Shown piece by piece: positions 12,716 through 24,619 of a stretch of 64,000 nucleotides of DNA. Each line of letters begins with the position of its first letter. Position 1 is the stretch's first letter. This DNA is from Pontederia crassipes (lineage: Eukaryota; Streptophyta; Magnoliopsida; Commelinales; Pontederiaceae), in the NCBI GenBank assembly GCA_030549335.1, contig CM060195.1, positions 1,103,501 through 1,167,500 of the forward strand. The letters are read 5' to 3'. The translations under genes and the position numbers were made by a program. A model generated the notes under the pieces. The model was not told where the DNA came from. It did no database searches and was given only the letters and a program-made list of their open reading frames with translations.

Positions 12716-15261
12716 ATGAACCGGATCTCAAGAGACTCTTTAACTGGTGGGAGAAACATAACTGTTGGACCAAAGCAGCAGCTTTGCAGAGGAATTCGTG
12801 GAATTGCAATACGAGAAGGATCAAGGGAAGAGGATGATAGTTTGGACCTGTTCTCCAGGATTCGCCAACATCAACTAGTTTCTTCACATAATGAAACTGA
12901 TTCCCAGAATGGTAAGACTATAAGTTCTGATTTCATTCTTGTGAATTCTTACTGGCCTTTACTTTAATCATACGAGTAGTCAAACAGTCGATGTTAGTAG
13001 TCAAGAAAGTATTTGATATTAGGCATTTAGCATAACACTAATGAAGTTTGTCTAGATCATACTGGGAATAATATGTTTTTTATGACTTCTCATTTTTTTT
13101 TCTCTGGATCATTTAATTACATAATCTGTTCAGAGATTGTACTGCTTTCTAAAACTATGGCAAATAAATTTCTGATTAGACATTGATGATACTTGCTTCT
13201 TAGCATTTGGATTATGTTACAAATGAAGGAAATAAAAAAACCTTTTTATTACAACAGGTTCAATTTCATCAGACAGAAGAGGAAGTGGATCACCAGTATT
13301 GTTGAGGAGCAGAATGGATGACCTCTTGTCTGCTGATAGTGGAAAGAACGATTATGATTGGTAAGTTCAACTATATTAGTAATTTCTCTTTCAACCAATC
13401 TTCCCTTGTTTCTCCAGTTGTGCACAACGTAATTGTCCATGTCTTATGTTAGACACTGAAACTAATTACAAATTTGATTTATTTTACTTTCTCTTGACAG
13501 GCTTCTCACTCCTCCTGGAACTCCCCTAATTTCTCCCTCACGATCCAGTGACTACCAGCCATCAAAAGTAGCTCCAAGGAGCAATTCAAATATTAAATCA
13601 GCCGCAATTGCGAAAACTTCAAGGGTGAGTTTCTTGTTTTACCATCATGTTAAGAAGTAGTATATTTAATCCATATTGAATGCACCATGAAAATTTTGAT
13701 TCACTTTACACTGTCTTCTTACCTTGCCCATTAACTATGTCAGTGTCTTCTACATTGCATTTTAAAAACTTTAATGCAAATTGGATGATTACACAACTCA
13801 CGTATCCATCCTTCTTTCAAAAAGAAAAAAAAGCTGTTTTCATTGTGAACCCTAGAAAAAACTATCAGTGTGATAGCACTGCTCAAGCATATAACCGTAA
13901 TTGGTAAATAATTCTTGCAGTTGCATTGCGGTCTGACACAAGTTTTACATCTCTTTTAGATCCCTAATTTTCTCATTCCTCTTGCAGTTTTCTGGATCTC
14001 AGTCAGAAAAGGCCAGTACCGGTAGACCTGCAAGAAGCAGTTCAACGACTCGGTCTTCCATCTCTACTGCACACACATCTTCCAGTTTTTTGAATACTAA
14101 CAACCGGACATCAGTTCTCAATACTAGCTCATCATCGGTTACTTCTCGACCTGCAAGCTCGAGCAGCCGCCCCAGCACCCCAGGAAGCCGTCCAAGCAGC
14201 ATGTTAACTTCAAGAACAGCAGCAGTCTCAACCTCTCGGTCCATGCCATTGAGGTCTTCAACCCCAACCAAGAACCGCACGTCCATGACTGCTCCTGTAG
14301 ACAAGCCAAAATCATTGCAAAATTCGAGGCCTGTGACTCCATCTTCTCGACCGCAAACACCATCCGCCTTAAATTCTAGGTCAAATGGTCCACCCGCTCG
14401 GTCAAATTCCCGATCATCAACTCCAACTCGACGTACTCCATCATTACCGTCAAACCAATCTACCTCTGTCAACCGTGCTGCAGGGTCATATAACCAAAAT
14501 ATCAGCTCTGCACGTCCAAGCTCTCCGGGTCCACGAATCCAAGCTCCAAAAAAGCCATTGGCTCTTCCTGATTTTCCACTTGATGTTCCGCCAAACCTTA
14601 GGACTAAATTGCCTGAACGAGCATTATCCGCAGGCAGGCAAAGGCCAGGATTGGCATTGACAGTTCGATCAAATATGAATCCTGAGACAACAATCCAAAC
14701 TGGTTCAAATCGCAGGCAAGCTTCGCCTGTCATCACAAGAGGTAGGTTACAAGAGAACTCATCCAATGTGCGGTTAAACACTAGTGCAAGTGAACTTAGG
14801 CCCAACAACAAGAAACCAGTTGGAACAGAGGCTGCAGCTCGTAGACCAATCAAGCCTGGTTCACCAGCAGAGTGCACTGGATTTGGACGCACAATATCCA
14901 AATATTCCATGGATATGGCCATGAAGCATATGGTTGGTTTCTCTTTCTTTCTCTCTATATATGTATGTATTTATGTATATTAAAGTTTTGTGATACTTCC
15001 ATGTTATGTATATGTAATCACATTCAACTTTTTATTTCTTGTTAATTATAGGACATTCGTCAAAGCATCAATGGCATCCGCGGAACTTCTCTTATCCCTC
15101 AAAGCATCCGATCCATCTCTTTGAAAGGTCAACCTGGTCGGTCATCTGATCCATCAGTTGCGACCTTTGGCAAAGTAATTTCTCTTACTGATGACAGTGG
15201 AGTGTCTGATACTATTACATCAGATAATGACAGCATAACTGGTGCAGTTTTAGGTGATTGA
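12716..15261 (+). CDS. Serine/proline-rich BPP-like protein, upstream tandem copy
   Basis: Exons 12716-12911, 13258-13360, 13501-13624, 13988-14932 and 15052-15261 join to 525 aa with GT-AG introns throughout. An N-terminal acidic motif (EEDDSLDLFSRIRQ) is followed by DYDWLLTPPGTP at 97-108. A long basic Ser/Thr/Pro/Arg-rich low-complexity region then has repeated SRPSTP/SSRPQTP motifs. A conserved block follows at 334-362, including LPERALSAGRQRPG at 349-362. This layout is that of the plant basic proline-rich family often auto-labelled FLO11-like or mucin-like. Some Arabidopsis members (BPP) are reported microtubule-associated proteins; that role here is inference. There is no signal peptide or membrane segment, so it is not a true mucin. 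Compared with the downstream paralogue it lacks the C-terminal SSRYDAILLKED/WLHS tail and ends in an acidic stretch. Confidence 0.8.
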
Positions 15262-17100
15262 AATATTACTTCTAGTTGTCCATGGAAGTCGATTCGGGCT
15301 GGGTAAATGTACTGGCCCTCTCACAAAAAAAGTAGTGGTCTTTGAACTTCAGCTTTTATTATGATGATGTGCTCAAAGAGCATTCAAGGAGCAATTGGAC
15401 AGTTACCGTTGGGAGAATGATATGATCTGAGCCTGCTGTTCACCAACTCAGATACTGTCCTATGTAGTTTCTTCTCTAATGGATCTTATCTGTATCATCC
15501 ATCCATGGTTCAGATATGTTGTAATGAAAGCTGCGACTCTTGCAACTGTAACTGCATTGCAAAAATTTACTAGCTTAAATCTTTTTTCTTTAAAAAAATA
15601 CTCAATTATGCATTCGTTCAGCAAAAGAACGGACAAATGGCTTCAAACTGACAGCGTATTAGCAACCTGTGTTGAATGCATCAGAAATCTTTCTCTAGGT
15701 GCATTTAGGAAGAAGAAACGTAGCATGCAATTTATATATACACACATATTCACTATTACAAGTTTATATTCGAATTATATGTCGAAGTATAAAACTTATA
15801 ATTAGAATACAAAGGCGTTATACATTAAATTGATTTAAATACTTAAATGAGTAAGCTTACATGTCCTCAGCTAAGATTTGTAACCAAAAGAGAAGCTTTT
15901 GTAACAAAATGGCTAAAAGAAGTGGTACTTTAAAGTTTTAAGTACTATAGCAAATGCTGTACATACTCCAAAAAAAATTAACTTTTTAATAATCAGTCTC
16001 ATTCCCACGTAAATCAAATAAAACAATGGTCCAGTATAATCGGATCCGGGTACACGGTACACTTTGGTACACCTCATTTAACCGTGCCATGCGTCTCGGA
16101 AAATGAATCCAATAGCTGTTAGGGAATGAACCATCTAAAAGAGTTGGGCCTCGGATGAAATTAAAGATTCGATGGAACGATCTAGAAATAAAAAAATACG
16201 ATTAAAGATGTGGTAAGAGGATTCGCTAGAAGAATCAGGTTCGGACTTGTCTTCTCTTAATTTGACTAAGTTTGATTGAATCGGATTGACTCGAATTAAA
16301 TTTTTTGATCGTAAATTCAGTTCGAGTTAGGTCGGATGGATTATCCATCATTCTTTCTTCCTTTTGTTTAATTATTTTTTTTACATTTTAAACTTTTCTT
16401 AATATAAAAGACAATTTAATATTTTATTTTAAACTATGAAAAAAATTTCAAAGGCTTTTTTATATTTTTTATTATAATCACATAAAGCATCTAAACTATT
16501 TTTTAAAAAATAATTTAATTTAAATAAAAATAGAAAAAATAAATCATGGGATCAGATTGGATCCATTTGGATTAAATTTTTTCTCACATCGAACCTTGTT
16601 TGGATTGTACTCAGGTTGAGTCGAGTCCGAACATTTCGAGTCGAATTGATGGGTTCACCGTATCAGCCCGATCCATTGCATATCCATAAAGACGCACTGG
16701 TTCGAAATTCACTGAAAAATAACGATAAAATATGACTAAAAAGTTTCGAACTATCATTTTCATAATAATCCTATTCTTGTTGAAGTTCTAGTGTTCAAGT
16801 GTTTTGCTGTTTCCCTTTCTTGTGATATGTAATGTGATACGCATGTGACTTGGAAAAGGCAGTTTAGCACATTCCCGGAGCAGAAGTGACCACTTCTCTC
16901 CACTTCATCTCCCTTTGCATCACTACTCACATGATTCCAAATATTTACTTCCATCACCTTTTGGTTGATTGTTGCCACATGATTGTTATATTCTTGGAAT
17001 GCGATTATTGTGGTATGGACATGTAAAGTCATAAAGTATAGTGCCATGATGTAATGCATCATTTCTAAAAGTTTGATCAAAATAGCAATTGGTTAATTTC
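15262..17100. other. 3' flank and intergenic DNA with a possible MITE
   Basis: The first 400 bp probably include the 3' UTR of the upstream serine/proline-rich gene. Between about 16247 and 16640 the sequence GTTCGGACTTG on the left is matched in inverted orientation by CGAGTCCGAAC on the right. Both ends carry repeated TCGAATT/TCGAGT motifs, which suggests a non-autonomous DNA element of about 400 bp. No target duplication was found. No gene is recognised. Confidence 0.35.
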
Positions 17101-17118
17101 ATTTTCACCTGATTAATT

Positions 17119-17253
17119 CAGTACCGGAATGTGAGGGAAAAGGTTTACAAACCCTGGTCAACGCGATGATTTCAAGAATCGATCCCAGAACTATAAGCAC
17201 CCGTCAAAGCACTTAGGACGCAATCCGCTACCATTGCGCCAAGGATTGATTCG
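17119..17253 (-). mobile_element. tRNA-derived SINE or SINE fragment
   Basis: Read on the minus strand, the head contains GGCGCAATGGTAGCGG, like an RNA polymerase III box A, and then GGGATCGATTC, like box B, about 40 bases later. Imperfect flanking repeats occur at 17102-17118 (TTTTCACCTGATTAATT) and 17254-17269 (TTTTCACCCATTAATT), consistent with an old target duplication. It does not fold as a tRNA with a proper acceptor stem and CCA-side, so it is called a SINE and not a tRNA gene. Confidence 0.5.
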
Positions 17254-18210
17254 TTTTCACCCATTAATTTGATAACCATATTTTGTCTTCTCCTGTGCTA
17301 CTTGGAACATCATTCATATTAATATCAAGGCCATACATACATTAATTAAAATATATACACCATTAGTCGGACGACAAATTTTATTATGTTACATAGCTGT
17401 CAGATTAATTAGACAATAGCGAACAATGATTACATATCGTGAGGGTTGCATCATAGTTCATACACGTTGGTACCATCATTTTTCTCATTTATGTATATTC
17501 TCACATGAGCATTTATAATCCTTTATGTGCTATTGCATAACTTTCATTAACACCTAACTAATATTGTTCAGATTCATAACAAGGTGTGCATGTCTAATTG
17601 AACTCCAGCTCATTTATGCCCTATTTGATACAAGAACAATTCCCTAAAATAAGGCTTTGTTCTCATTTTTTTTTGTCAAGCACTAATTTTCATTGGAGAA
17701 CGAAGAAAAAAAATAGAGAATAAGTTATTTTTGCCCACCTTAGAACATTTTTATTCTCATCACGAGAACGTAGTGAAAATAAATGAAGCTTCTAAAATTT
17801 ATTAACCCTTTACCAATTCTTAAACATATATATATGAACAAAAAGGACAAGGCCTTTTAGCTTGCAAGCTTCCACTGGGTAGAACTTGAAAGAAGAAGCC
17901 AAACAAATAATTGAAAGCCATCACATGTATCACAACATATCCTTTTGTTTTCCAGCAGCATCCTCGCCACAATTTGACGCCATACCTGCCAAAACAGACA
18001 GTTGAACGAGGCCTTTCCCTGCCATGTGATGTCTTAAATACGTTGTTGACAAATTAAGAGCACCATCTTAACCTGATCACAATAAGATATGCATGCTATT
18101 AGATCTATATATTGGGTGTTTCAATCTTCAGATTTTCCTTTGTACGATCCACATGATGAGCTAGACAATATATATATATATATATATATATATAGATCAC
18201 ATACAAGGTG
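17254..18210. other. Intergenic DNA with AT microsatellite
   Basis: No gene seen. A (TA)n tract of about 28 bases lies near 18168-18194. Confidence 0.5.
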
Positions 18211-18233
18211 AGAGTAAAAGACTGATAACAACA

Positions 18234-18401
18234 ACAACAAAGCCTTATTTCACTAGGTGGGGTCGGCTACATGGATCATACGACGTCATTCGTTGATCCA
18301 TGTTCATAAGATTCGACAGGATTTTATGCTGGTTGTCGGGGCCTAACACAACCCTCCTCCTTTATCCGGACTTGGGACCGGCTATAAAATATAGGCGGAG
18401 T
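18234..18401 (-). mobile_element. Au-like SINE with target-site duplication
   Basis: On the minus strand the body ends in AAGGCTTTGTTGTTGTTGTT, the (TTG)n-tailed 3' end typical of plant Au-type SINEs, preceded by GCCGACCCCACCTAGTG. A duplicated TAAAAGACTGATAACAACA flanks it at 18215-18233 and 18402-18420; the last bases may belong to the tail. Length and tail fit a nearly complete short SINE. The tRNA-related head is less clear. Confidence 0.75.
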
Positions 18402-18420
18402 TAAAAGACTGATAACAACA

Positions 18421-20185
18421 TAAAATATATTCTTCAAGATTAACTCCTTGAGTCAAAAGCTTCAAATTAACTTCTGAAGCAGAGTTTAGAGCTTAAAAGA
18501 TAATTTCTTTTGTTTTAAATCTTTAGAACTTAAAAGATGTATATCTCGTGTTCTCATAACATTCCTCTGAGAAAATAAAGAAAGATGCTGACGTGCAATA
18601 TTTTTTTTGTTGTTTTATTCAGCAAGATGACATTTAATTATTAACTTAAATATTAAAGTTAGCAGATTCATGCATGTAGTGTTTTTTTTTCTATGTATTA
18701 ATGATAAACTTCTTTGCAGCTTATTCAATGCCACGATTCACAATCTAGGAACAGTGATTCTAAATATTCTTGTCTGTGAAGAATCAGAAATATGGATCGT
18801 CTCTTAGCTCCACAGTTAATCAAATTAAGAAGAGAAGAAAAAAATGGTGCAGCTCATTGATGGGGGAGGACTATTTTAGTCCTATTTCTGACCAGTCCAA
18901 ACCTACAGGCCTCTGAATAATCACCAGACAGCAAATCCACTGCGAATTATTTCAGAAATGGTGAGCAATCAGAGATGCTGAAATGGCATGTGGCATGTCG
19001 AAGGCCTCAGGCCCCTCATCGAAGGTTTCCCTGGCCCTACAGAACAATGCGCCATAACCCCATAATTGCTCATCCCACCTTCCATCCAGACCTTAATGAC
19101 GCCACTAGCCCTCGGATTTGAGACCTGCAGATTAGTAAGAAATTTATTTTCATGTAGCCTAGAGCCCCTGGTAAAGCATCCGGTTGTTCTTGAACTCTTT
19201 AAGCTTTTGCTGAAGTGGATGAGCATGTCATAACAAATGAGTATGTGATAAGTACAGATTTAAGGCAGATAAAAGAGACAGACAAACTAGGGATCACCAT
19301 TATTCTCAGTTAAAGATGCAAAACCTTCAGAATTTGTCAGGATTACAGTGGAATTTGGTTGCAATTTGCAGCCCTTCCTTGTTAAGAAAGTGATTAAGTT
19401 TACTAGTGACATTAAAATAGTGTTGACTGGGAGAATTGCTGAGGAAGTTTCTACTTATTAAGATTCCTAAATCCTTGTGTTTGTTTTATTTAGCAGAGTG
19501 CAAGAGGGAAGCTTGTCCCTTAGCACTAGCAGCCAGATCAGGCGGTGCAAGCTTGGACCATCTCATGTCAATAATTTCTCTCTGACATGTCAACTCAGTT
19601 GTTCCGAGGTCATTCCCTGATATTACCATAGCTATACATCATATTCGGAACAGCTACTAAAATCCATAGCACAGGAACACAATGCATATACTCATTGTCC
19701 ACAGAAATGGTAAAAAAAAAAAAAAAAAAATCTTTCCATCATAATTGAGAGGAAGAGACAAGGAATCTGAGATATCTTACAGCATCTAAGAAGCTTTGAA
19801 TCATTTAATCTGAGACTGCATAATAGAAAAAAAGTGCAATTGCAAGGTTAAAATCCTAGTAAACCATTTTTAATCGCAGAAGTGAGAAATGACGTGCAAT
19901 CAGAGGCGAAGGACACGGGAGTCGATTAACAGCACGCAGCAGCTCAGCAGTTACAGCTGAAGTACAGATGCTCTGTCAGGTTCCTTCTCCTGTTCCATTT
20001 AATACTCCGCAAGTGGAGTTCCCTGCCTTGGAATCTTACTGCCAGATCTGAAGACAATTCCATCTTACGTCTTCCCTTATCCGTTTCTTGTAGGCCGATG
20101 CCTCACTCATGACACAAGCACAAATGCGCCTTGATACAACAGCTTCTGGACTTCATGTCCTCCTGCTGTGAACACTTTCGGAGAA
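18421..20185. other. Intergenic and 5' flank of the downstream serine/proline-rich gene
   Basis: No coding exon is supported. A poly-A run of about 19 bases lies at 19710-19730. The 250 bp before 20186 are less AT-rich and may contain the leader. By analogy with its paralogue this gene may have a leader intron ending just before the ATG, but the acceptor here is weak. Confidence 0.4.
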
Positions 20186-22710
20186 ATGAATCAGATCAAG
20201 AAGGAAGGGAGAGTTCTGGGCGTCGGATCGCTGCAGCAGCTCCGGCGAGGAGCCGCAGGATGTCCCAAAGAAGGTGATGATAGCCTGGACCTGTTTTACA
20301 GGATCCGGCACAATCAGTTAGTCCCTTCGCGTTCTGAATCCAACCAAAAGAATGGTGTGCGCTTTTCTTTGTCTTCTTTCTTTGCTTTGCAACTATTTAC
20401 TCGTGTATTGCTGTGAACAAAAGTTCTACCTGTCTACTTGAATCCTTCTCTTGAGGTATTATTCAATTACGAGGAAATGAGACACAGATCTGGTGATTGT
20501 TGCAGTGCCTAGCAATTTCGACAGGATTGGATTCGGATCGTCAATGTTAGGAAGGAGCAGAATAGATGAACTCTTATCAGCTGACGTAGGGAAGCATGAC
20601 TATGACTGGTAACGGCATCCCTTACGAGCATGACATGCTCACCTTCTTGAAAGTGGCAAATTCATGTCTTCTCTTTCAAGGATTTCTTAAGATAACATGT
20701 AAATATTGCATCTGAATATGCAATCGGACAGGCTTCTCACTCCGCCAGAAACTCCCGTCTTTGCTGCACAAGAAGCCGTCCAACACCTACCGACCAAAGC
20801 AACTCCAAGGAGCCATTCAAATGGGAGAACAGCTACGACTGCAAAAACTTCAAGAGTGAGAGGACATGCCTTCTGTTCATGTCTAATTCTTAGCAGCTAG
20901 AAATAGAAAAATCTGTTTATGAATTTGATGTATATAATATGAACAATTATAGTCCCTGTCCTGATAATTTCATGTGAACGAAGAAAGTACAGCATTTGCT
21001 TGGAGTAGATTTGATCTCACAATTTTCTGGTCTTTCCTGCATTTGCTGGATAACTATAAGCTGCAGGCTTTTTGAATGAAAATGCAATCCTTATTTGCAG
21101 AAGTTATTCTACATATATAGCATTTACTTGGTTGATTCAAAAACCAGATTTGTGAACAGAAGAAATAAATCCTGAGATTCGAATCACCTTTGTGATCTCC
21201 CTGCAGTTTTCTTCGTCCCAGCCGGAGAATACGAGTTCTGTTCGGCCGGCGAGAAGCAGTTCAACAACTCGTTCTTCCGCCTCCAACACGTACTCGATCT
21301 CCAGCTACGTCTCCAGCAACTACAGGGGACCGCAAGCTCTGAACACAAGCATGGCCTCGGTCACTTCCAGGCCGACGCCGCCCAGCAACCGCTCCGTCGG
21401 TGCATCTCCGGCCAGGGCAACTCCGGCGGCATCCTCCCGGTCAACTCCTTCACGGCCATCCACGCCTACCAGAACTAAATCATCCCCTGCTTCTCCCAGG
21501 GATAACAAATCAAAGCCGCAGCAGAGCTCTAGGCCTGCAACTCCAACTGCTCGACCTCAAACCCCATCAAATCCTGGTCCAAAAACTCCTGTAGCTCGTT
21601 CGAACTCGCGGCCGTCCACTCCCACTCGACCGTCAACTCCAACTCGACGCGTTCCAGCATCTACTCCATCTCCGCCTCCGACTGTAACGCGTTCAGCTTC
21701 TGCCGGTCGCGTCCCAGCTACAAGCAACCGGAACGGCGGCCATGCATCGCGCCCGAGCTCGCCAGCCGCGCGCGTCCGGCCTCCGGTGCAGCCGTTGGTA
21801 CTTCCTGATATGCCCCTCGACGCGCCGCCAAACCTCAAGACAAAACTGCCTGAACGAGCCTTATCCGCCGGGCGGCAGAGGCCCGGGACGCCATCTGGAG
21901 TTCGCGCGAACTTGAGCACAGAGGTGACTGTTCCGGCAAGCTCAAACCGCAGGCAGTCCTCCTCCCCTATCGTCACACGAGGCAGGCTCCAGGAGAATTC
22001 ATCGAACACTCACTACAACGGCACGGCGCCGGAGGCCAAAGCAGCCGAAAAGAAGAAGCCGGTGGTGTCGGATGCTGCGGGACGCAGATCAATCAGGTCT
22101 CCTTCACCAACGGAGTGCGGTGGACTTGGAAGGACAAGCTCGAAGAAGTCCACGGACGTGGCTCTCAAGCACACGGTTAGCTTCCTCACTGTACTGTTTG
22201 CATGCTTCTGCCTTCAGCAACGTAACAACGTCAAACTTTTTGCACGTTTACCTGCTGCAGGACATCCGACAGGGTGCAGGGAGCGTCCGGGGCGCTTCTG
22301 TCTTCCCTCAGAGTATCCGTTCCGGCACGCCGAGAGTCTCTCCTGCGATTGCGAGCTCCTCCGACTCGGCTGTTGGCCCCCATGCTCATGGCAACGGAAA
22401 GCCAGGGAAAGTTCTCATGGAGGGCGACAGCACCAATGAAGCGATGCCTAAATGCAACAACAACAACAACAACAACAATGGAACGATCTTTCTGAATGGA
22501 AGCATTGCTGCTAGATTTCCTGAGAAACATTCCTTCCTGGCCAGAGTGAGTCAGAAGGATGTCTATGAGAGTTCAAGATACGATGCAATCCTGCTGAAAG
22601 AGGATTCCAGGAACATGAGTTGGCTGCACAGCCTCGATGAGAAACCTGATCAGAGCCCCCTGTTCGACCACCGATTCGCGCCGCTGCCTGAACCTTTCGG
22701 CTATATATAG
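20186..22710 (+). CDS. Serine/proline-rich BPP-like protein, downstream tandem copy
   Basis: Exons 20186-20354, 20506-20608, 20732-20855, 21207-22175 and 22261-22710 join to 604 aa. Exon number, intron phases and the lengths of exons 2 and 3 (103 and 124 bp) match the copy 5 kb upstream, so this is a tandem duplicate. It has EGDDSLDLFYRIR, then DYDWLLTPPETP from 88. A basic Ser/Pro/Arg region follows with RPSTPTR repeats, then LPERALSAGRQRPG at 346-359. A C-terminal tail (SSRYDAILLKED at 559-570, WLHSLDEK, ending LPEPFGYI) is, as far as I recall, conserved in the family. Eight consecutive Asn residues (521-528) come from an AAC microsatellite. Exon 4 is much richer in G/C at third positions than its paralogue. 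A microtubule-related role is possible by family only. Confidence 0.83.
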
Positions 22711-23170
22711 TAGGATGTCTTCGCCGGACGTAATCCGCTAATCTTCTTCTATATATATCTGATTGAAGAAGATCTAAAATATGAATTTTAGAACTAAATA
22801 TTCAAAGTTTGTATCTGTAACTAAATTCTTGAAGTCGGTGACTGTAGCTTAAGTTGGAATTCCAGACTTTATCCGGAGACCTGCTGCCATACGGCAAAAG
22901 ACAGCTACGGAGTAAAGGAAATGTGTAGACGAAGAAATAAAGGAACGAAGTTTAAACATGTTAACTCTGCATGCATGGAGGCAAATTGGGTTTCTTTTAA
23001 CCTCTTTTTTACTTATGAGCAGCATCTTTCTATTTTGGGTTTTTTCTCTCTTGTTCCATGTGCAACTACTAACATTTAAATAAAAACACTGCGAGAACAG
23101 GGGAGCATTAAATTATATTATTTTCTAAGGCTTTATTTGATGACTTAATATAGTAGTGTGTTAAGGTGAT
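22711..23170. other. 3' flank of the downstream serine/proline-rich gene
   Basis: Contains an AATAAA at about 22935 that could be a polyadenylation signal, then AT-rich DNA. No gene. Confidence 0.4.
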
Positions 23171-23173
23171 TTA

Positions 23174-23428
23174 GGAGTTGTTTGACTAAGCTCATAAGTC
23201 ACTTATAAATTATTTTAAAAAAAATATAACTTAAAAATACTGATAAGGAGATATAAAAAAAGCAGGGGAGGAGGAGTTAGTTGTCTTATAATTAATTAGT
23301 TTGTTATTAATATACATAGTTTTATTTAAACGTGTAGTTGCTTACTTTTATAAATAATTTTTAACCAGTAAAATACTTATCATGACTTTAACTTATTAAT
23401 TATTTTATATCAACTAAGTCAAACGACC
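23174..23428. mobile_element. Tourist-type MITE with TTA target duplication
   Basis: Left end GGAGTTGTTTGACTAAG and reverse-complemented right end GGGTCGTTTGACTTAG form a terminal inverted repeat with one gap and two mismatches. TTA flanks both sides (23171-23173 and 23429-23431), the duplication expected for PIF/Harbinger-related Tourist elements. The 255-bp core is non-coding and AT-rich. Confidence 0.65.
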
Positions 23429-23769
23429 CTTAATAAAGGGTGGGTGAAATTAAACGTGGTGAGTCATATAAATGGGACGAGTTGAGTTAAATTATATTTG
23501 ATAATGTCAAAATTAACATTTCAAATAGAGTTTATTTTTAGGCATTGGGATGATTAACAAAAAAAAAAGAGTTTGAAGGCTCAATAGCTAATTTTTTATT
23601 TGATTAGTGTTAGCACTTCGAATGAAAGGTTTAAAAAACTACTTTTACTAATATTTAGCGTTAGAGATTTATATTTTTTTATAAATTTTATCCTTACTTA
23701 AATGTATTTTTTTTCTCAAGTTATCTTGTTACTTTCTTATTTTTATTTTATCATCATTCAATTATATTT

Positions 23770-24112
23770 TGTTGATGTGCTTTGAATTATGTACAATGTA
23801 CTTAAAATTATGAAAGAAAAAAATGAGAATCCATGATGAAAGCGGAGGGCTTGTGCCTAATGGCCCAAGCCCGTAGCTTACCATTGATTCTCGTGGGGGT
23901 GGGGGGAAGCCCCCCACGATATGAACTTCTATAAATATGAGAGTTAGGATTTTATCATGACGTATTTTCTTTTGCTCATAGTAATTTTTTTTTACCGGCG
24001 ATCTTCTTTGCCCGTGAATATTTCTTTCTTATTCACACCGATCAAGAATGTTTTACCACGTATCTTTCGTTGTTTTGATTGTTCATCGGTCCTCGACGTT
24101 TTACCCCTAACA
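23770..24112. mobile_element. Solo LTR, 343 bp
   Basis: Starts TGTTGATG and ends CCCCTAACA, flanked by a perfect 5-bp duplication TATTT (23765-23769 and 24113-24117). A CTATAAATATG box at about 23929 and a GC-rich inverted pair (GTGGGGGTGGGGG/GCCCCCCAC) sit inside. No internal retroelement domains are present, so recombination between two LTRs has probably removed the rest. Its small size suits a copia or TRIM-type family. Confidence 0.72.
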
Positions 24113-24532
24113 TATTTTTTATTATATTCATGCTTAATTAATTACACATTATTTATTTGTTAATGATAATAATAATAATTTAATAATTAATATTTTGTAT
24201 ACACAATATTGTCAAGGCTCCATTTACTTGTCAAGGTTCCATTTCATTTTTTTTCTCGGTGGATTACTAGTGCTAAACTAATTCATAAAAAAAATTAGTT
24301 GTATACTTGTATGCGGAAAAGGAAAGAACCCTTACAAGGAAAAAATGACCTAAAAGGGGAAAGTAAATATATAAAAAAGGGAATGGTTATTATGAAAAAC
24401 AAACATAGATAGAATAAGTGAGACAATGGAAATAAACAAAATTTTTATTTTTGAAATGAAAGTTTATTTAGAGGGATGAAGTGGAGGGAAGGAAACATTG
24501 AATCAGTTGCCGATGTTACAAAGGAAACAAAA

Positions 24533-24537
24533 ACACC

Positions 24538-24569
<32 letters not shown>

Positions 24570-24619
24570 CAATAACAATAACAACAACAACAACAACAAT
24601 AATAATAATAATAATAACG
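24533..24619. repeat. Compound trinucleotide microsatellite (ACC)n(AAC)n(AAT)n
   Basis: Runs of ACC, then AAC with interrupting AAT, then AAT repeats, with no coding context. The rest of 24118-24898 is AT-rich and holds nothing recognised. Confidence 0.85.

Noticed and set aside
13999-14922. Long minus-strand open frame (307 codons) across the Ser/Pro-rich exon
   Set aside because: It is the antisense shadow of a biased, repetitive coding exon; the plus strand has a conserved block and matching paralogue.
17160-17253. Possible tRNA gene on the minus strand
   Set aside because: Box A- and box B-like motifs are present, but there is no proper acceptor stem and flanking duplications fit a SINE.
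22231-22530. Minus-strand frame with a poly-Val run
   Set aside because: The run is the antisense of the AAC microsatellite in the last exon of the downstream BPP-like gene.
24536-24619. CRISPR-like or satellite array
   Set aside because: Simple trinucleotide microsatellite; no spacers, and the genome is a plant nuclear one.
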